The translations under genes were made by a program, and so were the position numbers. Below are positions 1 to 8,181 of a stretch of 26,647 nucleotides of DNA, in pieces (position 1 is the first letter of the stretch; each line of letters opens with the position of its first letter). A model generated the notes under the pieces. The model saw only the letters and a list, made by a program, of their open reading frames with translations. It was not told the DNA's origin and did no database searches. Source of the stretch: CAWHOW01 sp050013795 (GTDB lineage Bacteria > Bacteroidota > Bacteroidia > Bacteroidales > CG2-30-32-10); contig JBEKEO010000021.1 of NCBI GenBank assembly GCA_050013795.1, positions 1-26,647 on the forward strand, read 5' to 3'.

Positions 1-1
1 T

Positions 2-1468
2 GTTTCAAAGAAAAAAGGAAATTCCTGGGATGTTCCCGAAGTGGTTACTCTTGGCCCTGATAGTTTTAATTATGGTCATCCTTCATTATCTTCAGACGAA
101 CTTACATTGTATTTTTCTTCAGATATGGAAGGTGGATATGGAAAACATGATATTTGGATGGTAAAGCGTACTAAAAAAAGTAAACCATGGGATAAACCAA
201 TAAACCTTGGGCCAAATATTAATACAGATGGTGATGAATTATTCCCATATATTCGTGATGATGGCACTTTGTATTTTGCCTCCGATGGTTTACCTGGAAT
301 GGGTGGACTTGATATTTTCAAAGTGGAAAAATCCGGTGATTCCTGGGGAAAACCAGTTAATATGAAATATCCAATAAATTCTTCAGCAGACGACTTTGGT
401 ATAATATTCGCAGGAAAAGATGAACGAGGTTATTTATCTTCAGATAGAAAAGGCACTAAAGGAAGTGATGATATCTTTTCATTCTATGAGCCACCATTAG
501 TATTCTCATTGCAGGGAACTATTACTAATGACAGTAGTAAAACCAAGGACCCAATTAAAGGCGCCACCGTCACTCTTGTTGGATCAGACGGTACACTTGT
601 TACATGCACTACTGATGGTTCCGGTCAATATAAATTCGATAAAACAAAATTCATTGCAAATACTTCCTATGAACTAAAAATCGAATCAAAAGGATATTTT
701 GGGGCAAAGGGAAAAGCAAGTACAGTAGGATTGGAAAGGAGTAAGGATTTCGTATTTGATTTCGGATTAATTCCTATTCCACCAACGCCAATTGTATTAC
801 CTGAAATTCTTTATGATTTTAACAAATGGGATCTTTTGCCACAATATCAGGATTCATTAAATGATTTGATTCAAACCATGCAGGACAATCCACGAATTGT
901 TATAGAATTAGGATCTCACACAGATGCACGCGGAGCCCTTGAATATAATGACACTCTTTCATTTAAGCGTGCAAAATCTGTTGTTGATTATTTGATTTCA
1001 AAAGGTATTGCCGGGGACAGGCTTCAGGCAAAGGGATATGGAAAAAGAGTTCCAAGAATATTAGTTCAAGATGTAACTCGTGATGGGTATCTTTTCACAA
1101 AAGGAACTAAACTGACAGAAGATTATATTAATCAATTCCAAGATAACAAAGATAAATTTGAAGCTGCTCATCAGTTGAACAGGCGTACAGAATTCAGGGT
1201 TTTGAATGAAGATTACATTCCAAGAACCGATACTTCAAAAAAAGGTGTTTCTCCGATAATTGATATTAAAACGGATTCATCTTCTATCAAACAGGAAAAT
1301 AAACAACAACAATTGCCTGGTAATAATAAATTTATTCCTCAGGGGAATAAAGGTCAATTAAATCAGCAGCCACCTGCTAACCAGCAAAACAATTCAGGAA
1401 CAATTAAGCAAGACAGTACTGGTATTCAGAACAAACAAATTAATTCGAAAGGGAATAAAAACAAGTAA
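2..1468 (+). CDS. OmpA-family envelope protein with PD40 propeller repeats (5' end missing)
   Basis: The reading frame is open to the left window edge, so the N-terminus is missing; the GTG at 41 lies inside the propeller and is not a convincing start. The visible 488 residues hold PD40/WD40-like blades (pattern LYFSSD...GGYGKHDIW, then LYFASD...GGLDIF), a carboxypeptidase-regulatory-like beta domain near codons 165-255 of the visible part, and an OmpA/MotB peptidoglycan-binding domain. That domain carries SHTDARG and FKRAK, which hold the Asp and Arg expected to bind peptidoglycan. A Gln/Asn-rich tail of about 70 residues ends the protein. Blades, regulatory-like domain and OmpA domain in this order match the T9SS component PorE and many Bacteroidota paralogues; PorE itself also has N-terminal TPRs, which cannot be seen here. 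The inferred role is anchoring an outer-membrane or periplasmic complex to peptidoglycan. An intrinsic terminator follows the stop. Confidence 0.88.
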   Translation, partial: VSKKKGNSWDVPEVVTLGPDSFNYGHPSLSSDELTLYFSSDMEGGYGKHDIWMVKRTKKSKPWDKPINLGPNINTDGDELFPYIRDDGTLYFASDGLPGMGGLDIFKVEKSGDSWGKPVNMKYPINSSADDFGIIFAGKDERGYLSSDRKGTKGSDDIFSFYEPPLVFSLQGTITNDSSKTKDPIKGATVTLVGSDGTLVTCTTDGSGQYKFDKTKFIANTSYELKIESKGYFGAKGKASTVGLERSKDFVFDFGLIPIPPTPIVLPEILYDFNKWDLLPQYQDSLNDLIQTMQDNPRIVIELGSHTDARGALEYNDTLSFKRAKSVVDYLISKGIAGDRLQAKGYGKRVPRILVQDVTRDGYLFTKGTKLTEDYINQFQDNKDKFEAAHQLNRRTEFRVLNEDYIPRTDTSKKGVSPIIDIKTDSSSIKQENKQQQLPGNNKFIPQGNKGQLNQQPPANQQNNSGTIKQDSTGIQNKQINSKGNKNK

Positions 1469-1473
1469 CTTTG
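1466..1473 (+). promoter_or_regulatory. possible -7 promoter element for the purM-like operon
   Basis: TAACTTTG matches the Bacteroidota -7 consensus TAnnTTTG and overlaps the stop codon of the OmpA gene. The upstream -33 element is weak (TTCG at 1444-1447). If used, transcription would start near 1480, and the following hairpin would lie inside the leader of the next gene. Confidence 0.3.
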
Positions 1474-1485
1474 AATAAATATATT

Positions 1486-1518
1486 AAAAGCGTCCCTAAT
1501 ATTCGGGATGCTTTTTTT
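1486..1518 (+). terminator. intrinsic terminator after the OmpA gene
   Basis: AGCGTCCC (1489-1496) pairs with GGGATGCT (1505-1512) with one G-T wobble, around an 8-nt loop, and a run of seven T follows (1512-1518). It lies 20 nt after the OmpA stop and only 12 nt before the next start codon, so it could also act as an attenuator for the downstream operon. Confidence 0.75.
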
Positions 1519-1530
1519 ATTTCTATTAAA

Positions 1531-2700
1531 ATGACTGATAATCTGAAATATAATAGACGTGGGGTTTCTGCTTCAAAGGAGGATGTCCACAATGCTATTA
1601 AAAATATTGACAAAGGGCTTTTTCGAAAAGCTTTTTGCAAGGTCATTCCAGATTATTTAACTAACGATAGCAACTATTGTATTGTAATGCACTCAGATGG
1701 TGCAGGTACTAAATCGTCTTTAGCATACATTTATTGGAAAGAAACCGGAGATTTATCGGTTTGGAAAGGTATAGCACAGGATGCTATTGTAATGAATTTG
1801 GATGACCTGCTTTGCATAGGTATAACTGACAACATTCTCCTTTCTTCAACAATTGGAAGAAATAAAAATCTAATACCCGGAGAAGTAATTTCTGAAATTA
1901 TTGCAGGAACTGAAGAGTTTATTGCGAAACTAAAAACATACGGAATCAATATTTATTCTACGGGTGGTGAAACTGCTGATGTGGGTGATCTTGTCAGAAC
2001 CGTGATTATTGACACTACTGTTGTAAGCAGGATTAGACACGATAATATTATTACCTGCGATAATATACAAAATGGAGATGTAATTGTCGGATTGGCTTCC
2101 TTTGGAAAAGCGTCTTATGAAGATGAATATAATAGCGGGATAGGCAGTAATGGCCTTACTTCGGCAAGGCATGATGTTTTTTCGAAATTATATGCAAAGA
2201 AATATCCTGAAAGCTATGATTCTTCTATTCCTACCGATTTGGTTTATTCAGGTTCGAAATGCATGACGGATATTATGGGGGAAACTTCAACCAATGCAGG
2301 AAAATTAGTACTCTCTCCTACCCGCACCTACGCTCCTATTATGAATGAAATATTCAAGAAATACAGAAAAGATATGCATGGTATTATTCATTGTTCAGGC
2401 GGAGCACAAACAAAAGTCCTGAATTTTGTTGATGATATTCACATTATTAAAGATAACTTATTTCCTGTACCTCCATTATTCAAATTGATTCAAAACGAAT
2501 CCGGAACGCCATGGCAGGAAATGTATAAAGTTTTTAATATGGGGCATAGAATGGAACTTTATATCCCGGAAAACATAGCGAATGACATTATAAAGATCTC
2601 TGAAAGTTTTAATGTAGATGCTAAAATTATTGGCAGCTGCGAAAATCATAATGGGAAAAAACTTACGATTAAAAGTGAAACGGGAATTTATTTATATTAA
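1531..2700 (+). CDS. purM: PurM-like AIR synthase (phosphoribosylformylglycinamidine cyclo-ligase)
   Basis: The 389-residue product belongs to the PurM/AIR-synthase family, which closes the imidazole ring of 5-aminoimidazole ribonucleotide with ATP in purine synthesis. Visible motifs are HSDGAGTK near residue 56 (the family's DGxGTK nucleotide/substrate loop) and a GGETAD segment near residue 146. It is longer than the roughly 345-residue enterobacterial PurM, but fits the longer Bacteroidota form I know next to prfA and pyrF. The frame opens upstream at a TTG (1471), but that start would translate through the terminator hairpin, so ATG 1531 is chosen. It is first in a run with prfA (21-nt gap), pyrF and a MORN-like gene. 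Because the Bacteroidota form diverges from classical PurM, a related role cannot be excluded. Confidence 0.82.
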   Translation: MTDNLKYNRRGVSASKEDVHNAIKNIDKGLFRKAFCKVIPDYLTNDSNYCIVMHSDGAGTKSSLAYIYWKETGDLSVWKGIAQDAIVMNLDDLLCIGITDNILLSSTIGRNKNLIPGEVISEIIAGTEEFIAKLKTYGINIYSTGGETADVGDLVRTVIIDTTVVSRIRHDNIITCDNIQNGDVIVGLASFGKASYEDEYNSGIGSNGLTSARHDVFSKLYAKKYPESYDSSIPTDLVYSGSKCMTDIMGETSTNAGKLVLSPTRTYAPIMNEIFKKYRKDMHGIIHCSGGAQTKVLNFVDDIHIIKDNLFPVPPLFKLIQNESGTPWQEMYKVFNMGHRMELYIPENIANDIIKISESFNVDAKIIGSCENHNGKKLTIKSETGIYLY

Positions 2701-2721
2701 ATATTTTTACAAAAGTTTGAA

Positions 2722-3804
2722 ATGTTAGATAAACTGGAAGCCATTTATAAAAGATGGGAAGAAATAGGAAAACAAATTGCTGACCCTGACGCTATGTCGG
2801 ATATGAAGCGTTATATAAAGCTCAGTAAGGATTTCAAGGAACTTCAGCCTGTTATCGATGCTTATAAAGAATATAAACTGGTTATGGATAATATAACCTC
2901 GACTAAAGAGATTTTGTCAAAGGAAAAAGATGACGAGTTCAGGGAAATGGCAAAATCGGAACTTGATGAACTTATTACCAAGAGGGATAAGATGGAAGAA
3001 GATATCCGCGTAATGCTTATTCCGGCGGACCCCGAGGATGGAAAGAATGCACTTGTGGAAATTCGCGCAGGTACAGGCGGCGATGAGGCGAGTATTTTTG
3101 CAGGTGACTTATACCGGATGTACACCCGTTATTGCGAAAACAGGAAATGGAAAATTGAACTTGTTGATTTTACTCAAGGAACTGCCGGTGGCTTTAAGGA
3201 GATTATTTTTAATGTTATTGGCGAAAATGTTTATGGTCAGTTAAAATATGAATCGGGAGTGCATAGGGTGCAACGTGTGCCTCAAACCGAAACACAAGGA
3301 AGGGTTCACACTTCAGCGGCTTCAGTGGTTGTTTTACCTGAAGCTGATGAGTTTGATGTTGATCTTAAGCAATCGGATATTCGTAAAGATACTTTCTGTT
3401 CATCCGGTCCCGGCGGGCAATCAGTTAATACAACTTATTCCGCAATAAGGCTTACACATATCCCAACAGGCATAGTAGTTTCCTGCCAGGATGAAAAATC
3501 GCAGATAAAAAACCTGGATAAAGCCATGAAGGTTTTGCGTTCGCGCTTATATGAACTGGAATACCAGAAATACTTGGATGACATTTCAAAAAAGCGCAAA
3601 ACGATGGTTTCTACAGGCGACCGTTCAGCCAAGATCAGGACATATAATTATTCACAAAGCAGAATAACCGATCATCGTATCGGTGTTTCAACTTATAATT
3701 TGCCGGTATTTATGGATGGCGCAATACAAGATATGATAGACGCACTTCAATTAGCCGAAAATGCCGAACGATTGAAAGCAGCAGGAGAAGAAGTTGCTCA
3801 ATAA
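2722..3804 (+). CDS. prfA: peptide chain release factor 1
   Basis: The product is 360 residues, the normal RF1 length. RF1 recognises UAA and UAG in the ribosomal A site and triggers release of the finished protein. The peptidyl-hydrolysis loop GPGGQS has its GGQ at residues 231-233. The stop-codon-reading tripeptide is P-Q-T at 187-189 inside VQRVPQTETQGRVHTSA; this PxT form marks RF1, whereas RF2 has SPF at this place. The N-terminal 100 residues are the helical domain, with many Glu and Lys. The start ATG lies 21 nt after the upstream stop, and pyrF follows after another 21 nt, which fits co-transcription. Nothing unusual was noticed. Confidence 0.97.
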   Translation: MLDKLEAIYKRWEEIGKQIADPDAMSDMKRYIKLSKDFKELQPVIDAYKEYKLVMDNITSTKEILSKEKDDEFREMAKSELDELITKRDKMEEDIRVMLIPADPEDGKNALVEIRAGTGGDEASIFAGDLYRMYTRYCENRKWKIELVDFTQGTAGGFKEIIFNVIGENVYGQLKYESGVHRVQRVPQTETQGRVHTSAASVVVLPEADEFDVDLKQSDIRKDTFCSSGPGGQSVNTTYSAIRLTHIPTGIVVSCQDEKSQIKNLDKAMKVLRSRLYELEYQKYLDDISKKRKTMVSTGDRSAKIRTYNYSQSRITDHRIGVSTYNLPVFMDGAIQDMIDALQLAENAERLKAAGEEVAQ

Positions 3805-3825
3805 AAGAAATCAATTTGAAGGATT

Positions 3826-4653
3826 ATGACGAGGGAAGAATTATACGGATTAATGATACGCAAGAAATCATTCTTGTGCGTAGGGCTGGATTCGGATATT
3901 TCCAAATTACCAAAACATTTATTGGATGCCGAAGACCCTGTATTTGAATTTAACAGGCAAATTATTGATGCAACAATTGAGTTTACTGTTGCTTATAAAC
4001 CCAATCTGGCATTTTACGAAAGCCTCGGCGTTAAAGGCTGGCTTAGCCTTGAGAGAACCATTCAATACCTGAATAAATTCAGCGATCATGCATTTACCAT
4101 TGCTGATGCCAAACGCGGCGACATTGGTAATACTTCAAAACTTTATGCGAAATCATTTTTTGGAAACGATGATCCTGCAATGAATTTTGATGCAGTTACA
4201 GTTGCCCCTTATATGGGAGAGGATTCGGTTTCACCTTTTCTTGAATACAAAAATAAATGGGTTATTCTACTTGCTTTGACCTCAAATAAAGGAGCTGAGA
4301 ATTTTCAGTTTTTGAGCCATAAGAATAAAAAACTTTATGAACATGTGCTTGAAAAATCGCAGCAATGGGGAAATGTAGAAAATATGATGTACGTAGTTGG
4401 CGCAACACAGGCCCAGATGCTAAAAGATATAAGGAAAATTGTTCCTGAACATTTTCTTCTGGTTCCAGGCATTGGCGCACAGGGTGGTAACCTGCAAGAA
4501 GTTGCCGCTTATGGATTTAATAAACAACTTGGGTTAATTGTAAATGCTTCCAGAAGTATTATATTTGCATCAGCAGGCAATGACTTTGCCGGCAGGGCAA
4601 AAGATGAAGCCCGGATTATGCAGAAAGAAATGCAAAAACTTATGAAATTGTAA
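3826..4653 (+). CDS. pyrF: orotidine-5'-phosphate decarboxylase
   Basis: The 275-residue protein decarboxylates orotidine 5'-phosphate to UMP, the last step of de novo pyrimidine synthesis, in the cytoplasm. The catalytic signature DAKRGD is at residues 94-99, giving the DxKxxD pattern with Lys96 as the expected proton donor. An N-terminal CVGLDSD segment near residue 18 and a C-terminal LVPGIGAQGG near residue 211 (phosphate-binding loop) complete the TIM-barrel pattern. The length fits the long bacterial PyrF subgroup (about 270 residues) rather than the 230-residue E. coli type. It is third in the run after the PurM-like gene and prfA. Confidence 0.96.
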   Translation: MTREELYGLMIRKKSFLCVGLDSDISKLPKHLLDAEDPVFEFNRQIIDATIEFTVAYKPNLAFYESLGVKGWLSLERTIQYLNKFSDHAFTIADAKRGDIGNTSKLYAKSFFGNDDPAMNFDAVTVAPYMGEDSVSPFLEYKNKWVILLALTSNKGAENFQFLSHKNKKLYEHVLEKSQQWGNVENMMYVVGATQAQMLKDIRKIVPEHFLLVPGIGAQGGNLQEVAAYGFNKQLGLIVNASRSIIFASAGNDFAGRAKDEARIMQKEMQKLMKL

Positions 4654-4683
4654 ATTGTCGTTATAATTTTAAGACTGAATAGA

Positions 4684-5418
4684 ATGAGATTGTTTTTTAT
4701 TATTATTTGCGTTTTTATAGGTTCAATAAAAGTTAATGCACAAAATGCCGATGCAGACGAGTCGGATAGTGATACCACCATGACTATTGAGGAACAGAAC
4801 ATAGGTGATTATGCTAAATTTAATCCTATTCTTGGCGGCGATTCTATTCGTTGGCAATCGCCTGGCATAAAGTTTAACGGCTCTTATGAAGAATATTATA
4901 AAAACGGGAAAACTAAACATAAAGGAAATTATTATAACGGGCAGTTAACTACTATTTATAAAAACTATTTCGAAAATGGGCAATTGGAATGTTCTTTTAA
5001 AATTATAGATACACACACCTGCCAGATGGAGATGTACTATAAAAACGGCGCTTTAGAATCGAAAATCCAATATTTAAAAGGACAAATTCTTTCAGAAATT
5101 GATTATTATCCAACCGGAAAAACGAAATACTCTGAAGAATATGATAAATCGTTAGAATATTTGGATTCGAAACAATATTTCTTTTCAAATGGGAATACGC
5201 AAAGAATAATTGAGCTGAAGAATAAAAGAAATAGCATATATGACAGTAAGGAATATTGGAATAATGGAAATTTAAAGGAAACCGGTAATATGCTCTATAA
5301 TAATGCCAGTCACGACTTCATAAAGGATGGGACATGGACTTTTTTCGATTCTAACGGCAAAAAAGTTATGGAAGAAGATTATATTAAAGGGAAGTTAAAT
5401 AATAAACAAACTTTCTGA
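4684..5418 (+). CDS. secreted MORN-like repeat protein
   Basis: The 244-residue protein begins with a clear signal peptide (hydrophobic residues 3-15, likely cut after VNA in KVNAQ). The remainder is a series of MORN_2/YwqK-type repeats of about 20-24 residues, each built on a YYxNGxxK or FxNGxLE core: GSYEEYYKNGKTK, NYFENGQLE, MYYKNGALESK, YYPTGKTKY, YWNNGNLKETG, TFFDSNGKK. Such repeats form an extended beta sheet. In databases they are often labelled toxin-antitoxin YwqK family, but nothing here supports an antitoxin role. The gene starts 30 nt after pyrF and is probably the last gene of that operon. Its function is unknown; an envelope location is inferred from the signal peptide. Confidence 0.8.
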   Translation: MRLFFIIICVFIGSIKVNAQNADADESDSDTTMTIEEQNIGDYAKFNPILGGDSIRWQSPGIKFNGSYEEYYKNGKTKHKGNYYNGQLTTIYKNYFENGQLECSFKIIDTHTCQMEMYYKNGALESKIQYLKGQILSEIDYYPTGKTKYSEEYDKSLEYLDSKQYFFSNGNTQRIIELKNKRNSIYDSKEYWNNGNLKETGNMLYNNASHDFIKDGTWTFFDSNGKKVMEEDYIKGKLNNKQTF

Positions 5419-5963
5419 TTTCCTATCCCCGTGCACTGCTAAAAAGCAAAACCTTACAGTATTCATACCGCATCAATAGTTCCACAAAATATTTGAAAAA
5501 CAAATACTTTTCTCCAAACCTTAAGGAATATTTCCCAATGGTAAGGGTTGAAGGACAGAGGTTTGAGCGACTTCCACAGGAGTGCTGGCGAACTCCACCG
5601 AACAGTTGGGAAGGTAGCTGGGAGCGCCCTTCTGACAGCGGGGAAATATCCCTGAATAGTTAACTGGTTGCCGCCAAGCAGTTAAAAATAAATTTCCAAT
5701 TCAGGTTTTTAAATTCAGGGGAAATGATGTATTTATATTTGGATATACTTGTAAATTTTTCTCAAAAAAAAGCACTTATATAATTTTATAAATAGTAATT
5801 TTGCTGTAAATATTTAGTATAATTAGTCGTGTAATTTTTTATTAATCTCAATACAGGGTTCAGGTCTTTCCGATATTCCGGTTTACAGATAACTAACGAA
5901 CTTTAAAAAAATATAAGAAAAGTAATTACCGCTGTTAAGGACTGGGAATAAAAGCCATCTAGC
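5419..5963. other. 545-bp intergenic region without a convincing gene
   Basis: The region holds the GC-rich inverted-repeat element described separately, then a hairpin at 5660-5685 (TTAACTG and TTG pair with CAA and CAGTTAA around CCGC, with one G-G mismatch). The stretch from 5690 to 5963 is AT-rich. TAATTTTG at 5796-5803 matches the -7 consensus but has no good -33 partner. A frame open from about 5410 to the TAA at 5661-5663 runs through the element, with its only ATG at 5538; it is not called as a gene. Confidence 0.6.
5521..5656. repeat. GC-rich island bounded by a 16-bp inverted repeat, possible multicopy element or structured RNA
   Basis: TTAAGGAATATTTCCC (5521-5536) is complementary at 14 of 16 positions to GGGAAATATCCCTGAA (5641-5656). 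The enclosed segment is visibly richer in G and C than its surroundings and holds smaller pairings, such as GGAGT (5579-5583) with ACTCC (5592-5596). An open frame from ATG 5538 would give a 41-residue peptide ending at 5663. I have a vague memory of similar peptides as spurious hypothetical proteins in Bacteroidota, which would fit a dispersed repeat, but this cannot be confirmed from one copy. Confidence 0.5.
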
Positions 5964-7052
5964 ATGAAAGAACTTATAATTGGTGATTTGGTTGCAAAAG
6001 TTCCTATAGTACAAGGTGGAATGGCTGTGGGAATTTCAGTCAGTGGACTTGCATCAGCCGTTGCCAGCGCTGGAGGTATTGGTGTTATAGCCACTGCCGG
6101 CATTGGTCATTTGGATATGAACGCGCATACTAATTATACCCAGGTAAACAACGCTGCTCTTATAGTTGAAATAAGGAAAGCAAAAGAAAAATCGAAAGGA
6201 ATAATTGGCGTTAATATTATGGTGGCGCTTTCCAATTATGCCGAACAGGTTCGCGTGGCTATTGAAGAAGGCATTGATATAATATTCTCCGGCGCAGGTT
6301 TGCCATTAAATTTACCGGGCTATTTACCAGAAGGAAATAAAACCAAACTCGTACCCATTGTTTCTTCAGGCAAAGCAGCAGCAATTATAGCAAGAAGATG
6401 GATTGATAAATATAATCACATTCCCGATGCCATAGTGGTAGAAGGGCCAAGAGCAGGAGGTCATTTAGGGTTTAAAAAAGAAAATCTTTTCGATCCGAAA
6501 TATGAACTCGAAAATCTTTTGCCCGATGTTTTAAAACAAGCTAAATTGCTTGAAGATAAATATAAAAAATCTATCCCAGTTATTCCTGCCGGCGGAATTT
6601 ATACAGGCGCTGATATTTATAAATATATAAAGATGGGCGCTTCAGGCGTTCAGATGGCAACTCGTTTTGTGGCAACTTTTGAATGTGATGCATCCGACGA
6701 ATTCAAACAATCGTATCTTCAGGCAAAAAAAGAGGATGTTATTATAATTGATAGCCCTGTAGGAATGCCTGGAAGAGCCATTCGCAACCAGTTCTTAACA
6801 GATGTGGGACTCGGACAAAAAAAACCCTTTAAATGCCCATTCCATTGTATCATTACTTGTAATATAAAAGAGGCTCCTTATTGCATTGCAGAAGCCTTAT
6901 TGAATGCAACAGAAGGCAGAATAAATGATGGCTTTGCTTTTTCAGGCGCAAATGTTTACCGCATTAACGATATAGTACACGTAAAAGATCTTATTTCCTC
7001 CCTTGAAGCTGAATACAACTCGGCAGAAGAATTGGACAAGCGCAGGAAATAG
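5964..7052 (+). CDS. NAD(P)H-dependent flavin oxidoreductase / nitronate monooxygenase family
   Basis: The 362-residue protein has the FMN-binding TIM-barrel pattern of the nitronate monooxygenase (2-nitropropane dioxygenase) family. VPIVQGGMAVGIS near residue 13 binds the flavin edge, GPRAGGHLGF puts the expected catalytic histidine at 167, and PVIPAGGIYTG plus GASGVQMATRF (residues 205-234) form the phosphate-binding strands. Known members oxidise alkyl nitronates or reduce quinones or enoyl groups with FMN; the substrate here is not determined. The C-terminal part carries a compact four-cysteine cluster (C291, C295, C299, C307), which I recall from a Bacteroidota/Clostridia subgroup of this family but not from the classical enzymes. 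The gene stands alone and converges with the next one after 33 bp. FabK-type enoyl-ACP reductase is the main alternative reading. Confidence 0.88.
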   Translation: MKELIIGDLVAKVPIVQGGMAVGISVSGLASAVASAGGIGVIATAGIGHLDMNAHTNYTQVNNAALIVEIRKAKEKSKGIIGVNIMVALSNYAEQVRVAIEEGIDIIFSGAGLPLNLPGYLPEGNKTKLVPIVSSGKAAAIIARRWIDKYNHIPDAIVVEGPRAGGHLGFKKENLFDPKYELENLLPDVLKQAKLLEDKYKKSIPVIPAGGIYTGADIYKYIKMGASGVQMATRFVATFECDASDEFKQSYLQAKKEDVIIIDSPVGMPGRAIRNQFLTDVGLGQKKPFKCPFHCIITCNIKEAPYCIAEALLNATEGRINDGFAFSGANVYRINDIVHVKDLISSLEAEYNSAEELDKRRK

Positions 7053-7085
7053 ATTTCGGTATTTTTCTAATATCCTACTTCTAAT

Positions 7086-8168
7086 TTATTGCTTAAAAAT
7101 CTTATAATCTATCCTGAAATCCATAAGTAATACAAAGGGAAGGCTTAATCCAATGGAATAATATGAGTTTTCGCCACCTTCATGATATGTCAGAATAAAA
7201 TTAAAACTATATGTCTTTTGATTTATTTTAAACGTTTTCGATAACCTGCCGCTGTTCTTTGGGAACATATAAAACAGTTCTTTATATATACCACTATCTA
7301 CTGCTTTTGAAAGTATATCCTGGCAAAGGATTTTAATGGGCTCCATCTTTGCCCAGAATACCCTTCCCGGGAAAAAATATGCAAGGTATTCGGCTTCTGT
7401 ATATTTTATCCATCCTTCTTCGTGAGGATATTCCCTGAAAATCTCCACGTGAATATCATTCCAATCCTGCTCTCGCGATTTTTCTGAAATAGTTATTCTT
7501 GTTTCCCTGTCGGAAACTTCAATTGAAAGATTCTGATCTTTAGTAACAAACTCTTTGTCTTCTTCATTATAATGGAAATATCGCTTGATAGAAATGGCTT
7601 TTAGTAAATTTTTATAAAACATATCAGCCCTGTTAAAGGTTGGATCATTGCCGGGAACATTTTTCACCGAAACAATTTTGGGATTATGAAAAATCTTCTT
7701 TTCCACAACCTTTGGCAAAGCCTTTTTTACAGCTTCTTTAGCTTTAGGATGTAGCTTTTTGGCAGTATGTTTTTCAGGAGCAGGTTTTACATTAGCAGAA
7801 ACGATTTTCTTAACGGGCTTTTTAGAAATATTCTGTTTTTTAATAGCTATCTTTGAAACAACTTTATTGATTTTTTTCTTTGGCAGTGCTTTTACTGCTT
7901 TTTTCTTAGGCTGAACTTTTACTACTTTCTTCTTTGCGGTTAATTTGGGTTTTGCAACAATCTTTTTAACCTTTGAAACCGGCTTTGAAGAAACTTTTTT
8001 TGCCACAGTTTTTTTAGCGACGGATTTCTTCGCAGGTTTGGATTTAACAGCAACTTTCTTTACCACTTTTTTTTGTTTTGCTACGGGCTTAACTGTTGCT
8101 TTCTTAACTGTTTTCTTGGCTGCAGTTTTAGCAGGAGCTTTCTTTTTCTGAGTAGATTTCTTTGCCAT
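7086..8168 (-). CDS. histone-H1-like lysine-rich tail fused to an unrecognised C-terminal domain
   Basis: The 360-residue protein starts with about 155 residues made almost wholly of Lys, Ala, Val, Pro, Ser and Thr in KKxxAKK/AKKxV patterns, like the tail of eukaryotic H1 and bacterial H1-like proteins. Such tails bind DNA or RNA non-specifically. Residues 175-360 form a separate folded-looking domain of mixed charge with many aromatic residues (GWIKYTEAEYLAYFF near 252, KELFYMFP near 296). I do not recognise it. Its strand-rich centre with DIHVEIF followed by GWIKYTEAEYL faintly recalls some phage nuclease-like proteins, but no intact D/ExK site is visible. The frame extends upstream to 8213, but ATG 8168 lies 13 nt after the preceding stop and begins the lysine tail, so it is preferred. 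It is probably the last gene of a three-gene operon. Confidence 0.72.
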   Translation of the reverse strand: MAKKSTQKKKAPAKTAAKKTVKKATVKPVAKQKKVVKKVAVKSKPAKKSVAKKTVAKKVSSKPVSKVKKIVAKPKLTAKKKVVKVQPKKKAVKALPKKKINKVVSKIAIKKQNISKKPVKKIVSANVKPAPEKHTAKKLHPKAKEAVKKALPKVVEKKIFHNPKIVSVKNVPGNDPTFNRADMFYKNLLKAISIKRYFHYNEEDKEFVTKDQNLSIEVSDRETRITISEKSREQDWNDIHVEIFREYPHEEGWIKYTEAEYLAYFFPGRVFWAKMEPIKILCQDILSKAVDSGIYKELFYMFPKNSGRLSKTFKINQKTYSFNFILTYHEGGENSYYSIGLSLPFVLLMDFRIDYKIFKQ

Positions 8169-8181
8169 AGATAATTTTATT

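Noticed and set aside
1471..1530. N-terminal extension of the PurM-like protein from TTG 1471
   Set aside because: It would translate through the terminator hairpin, and the family-like sequence begins at ATG 1531.
5538..5663. 41-codon frame within the GC-rich island
   Set aside because: There is no start context and no promoter, and it is probably a by-product of a repeat or RNA element. It is described in the repeat entry instead.
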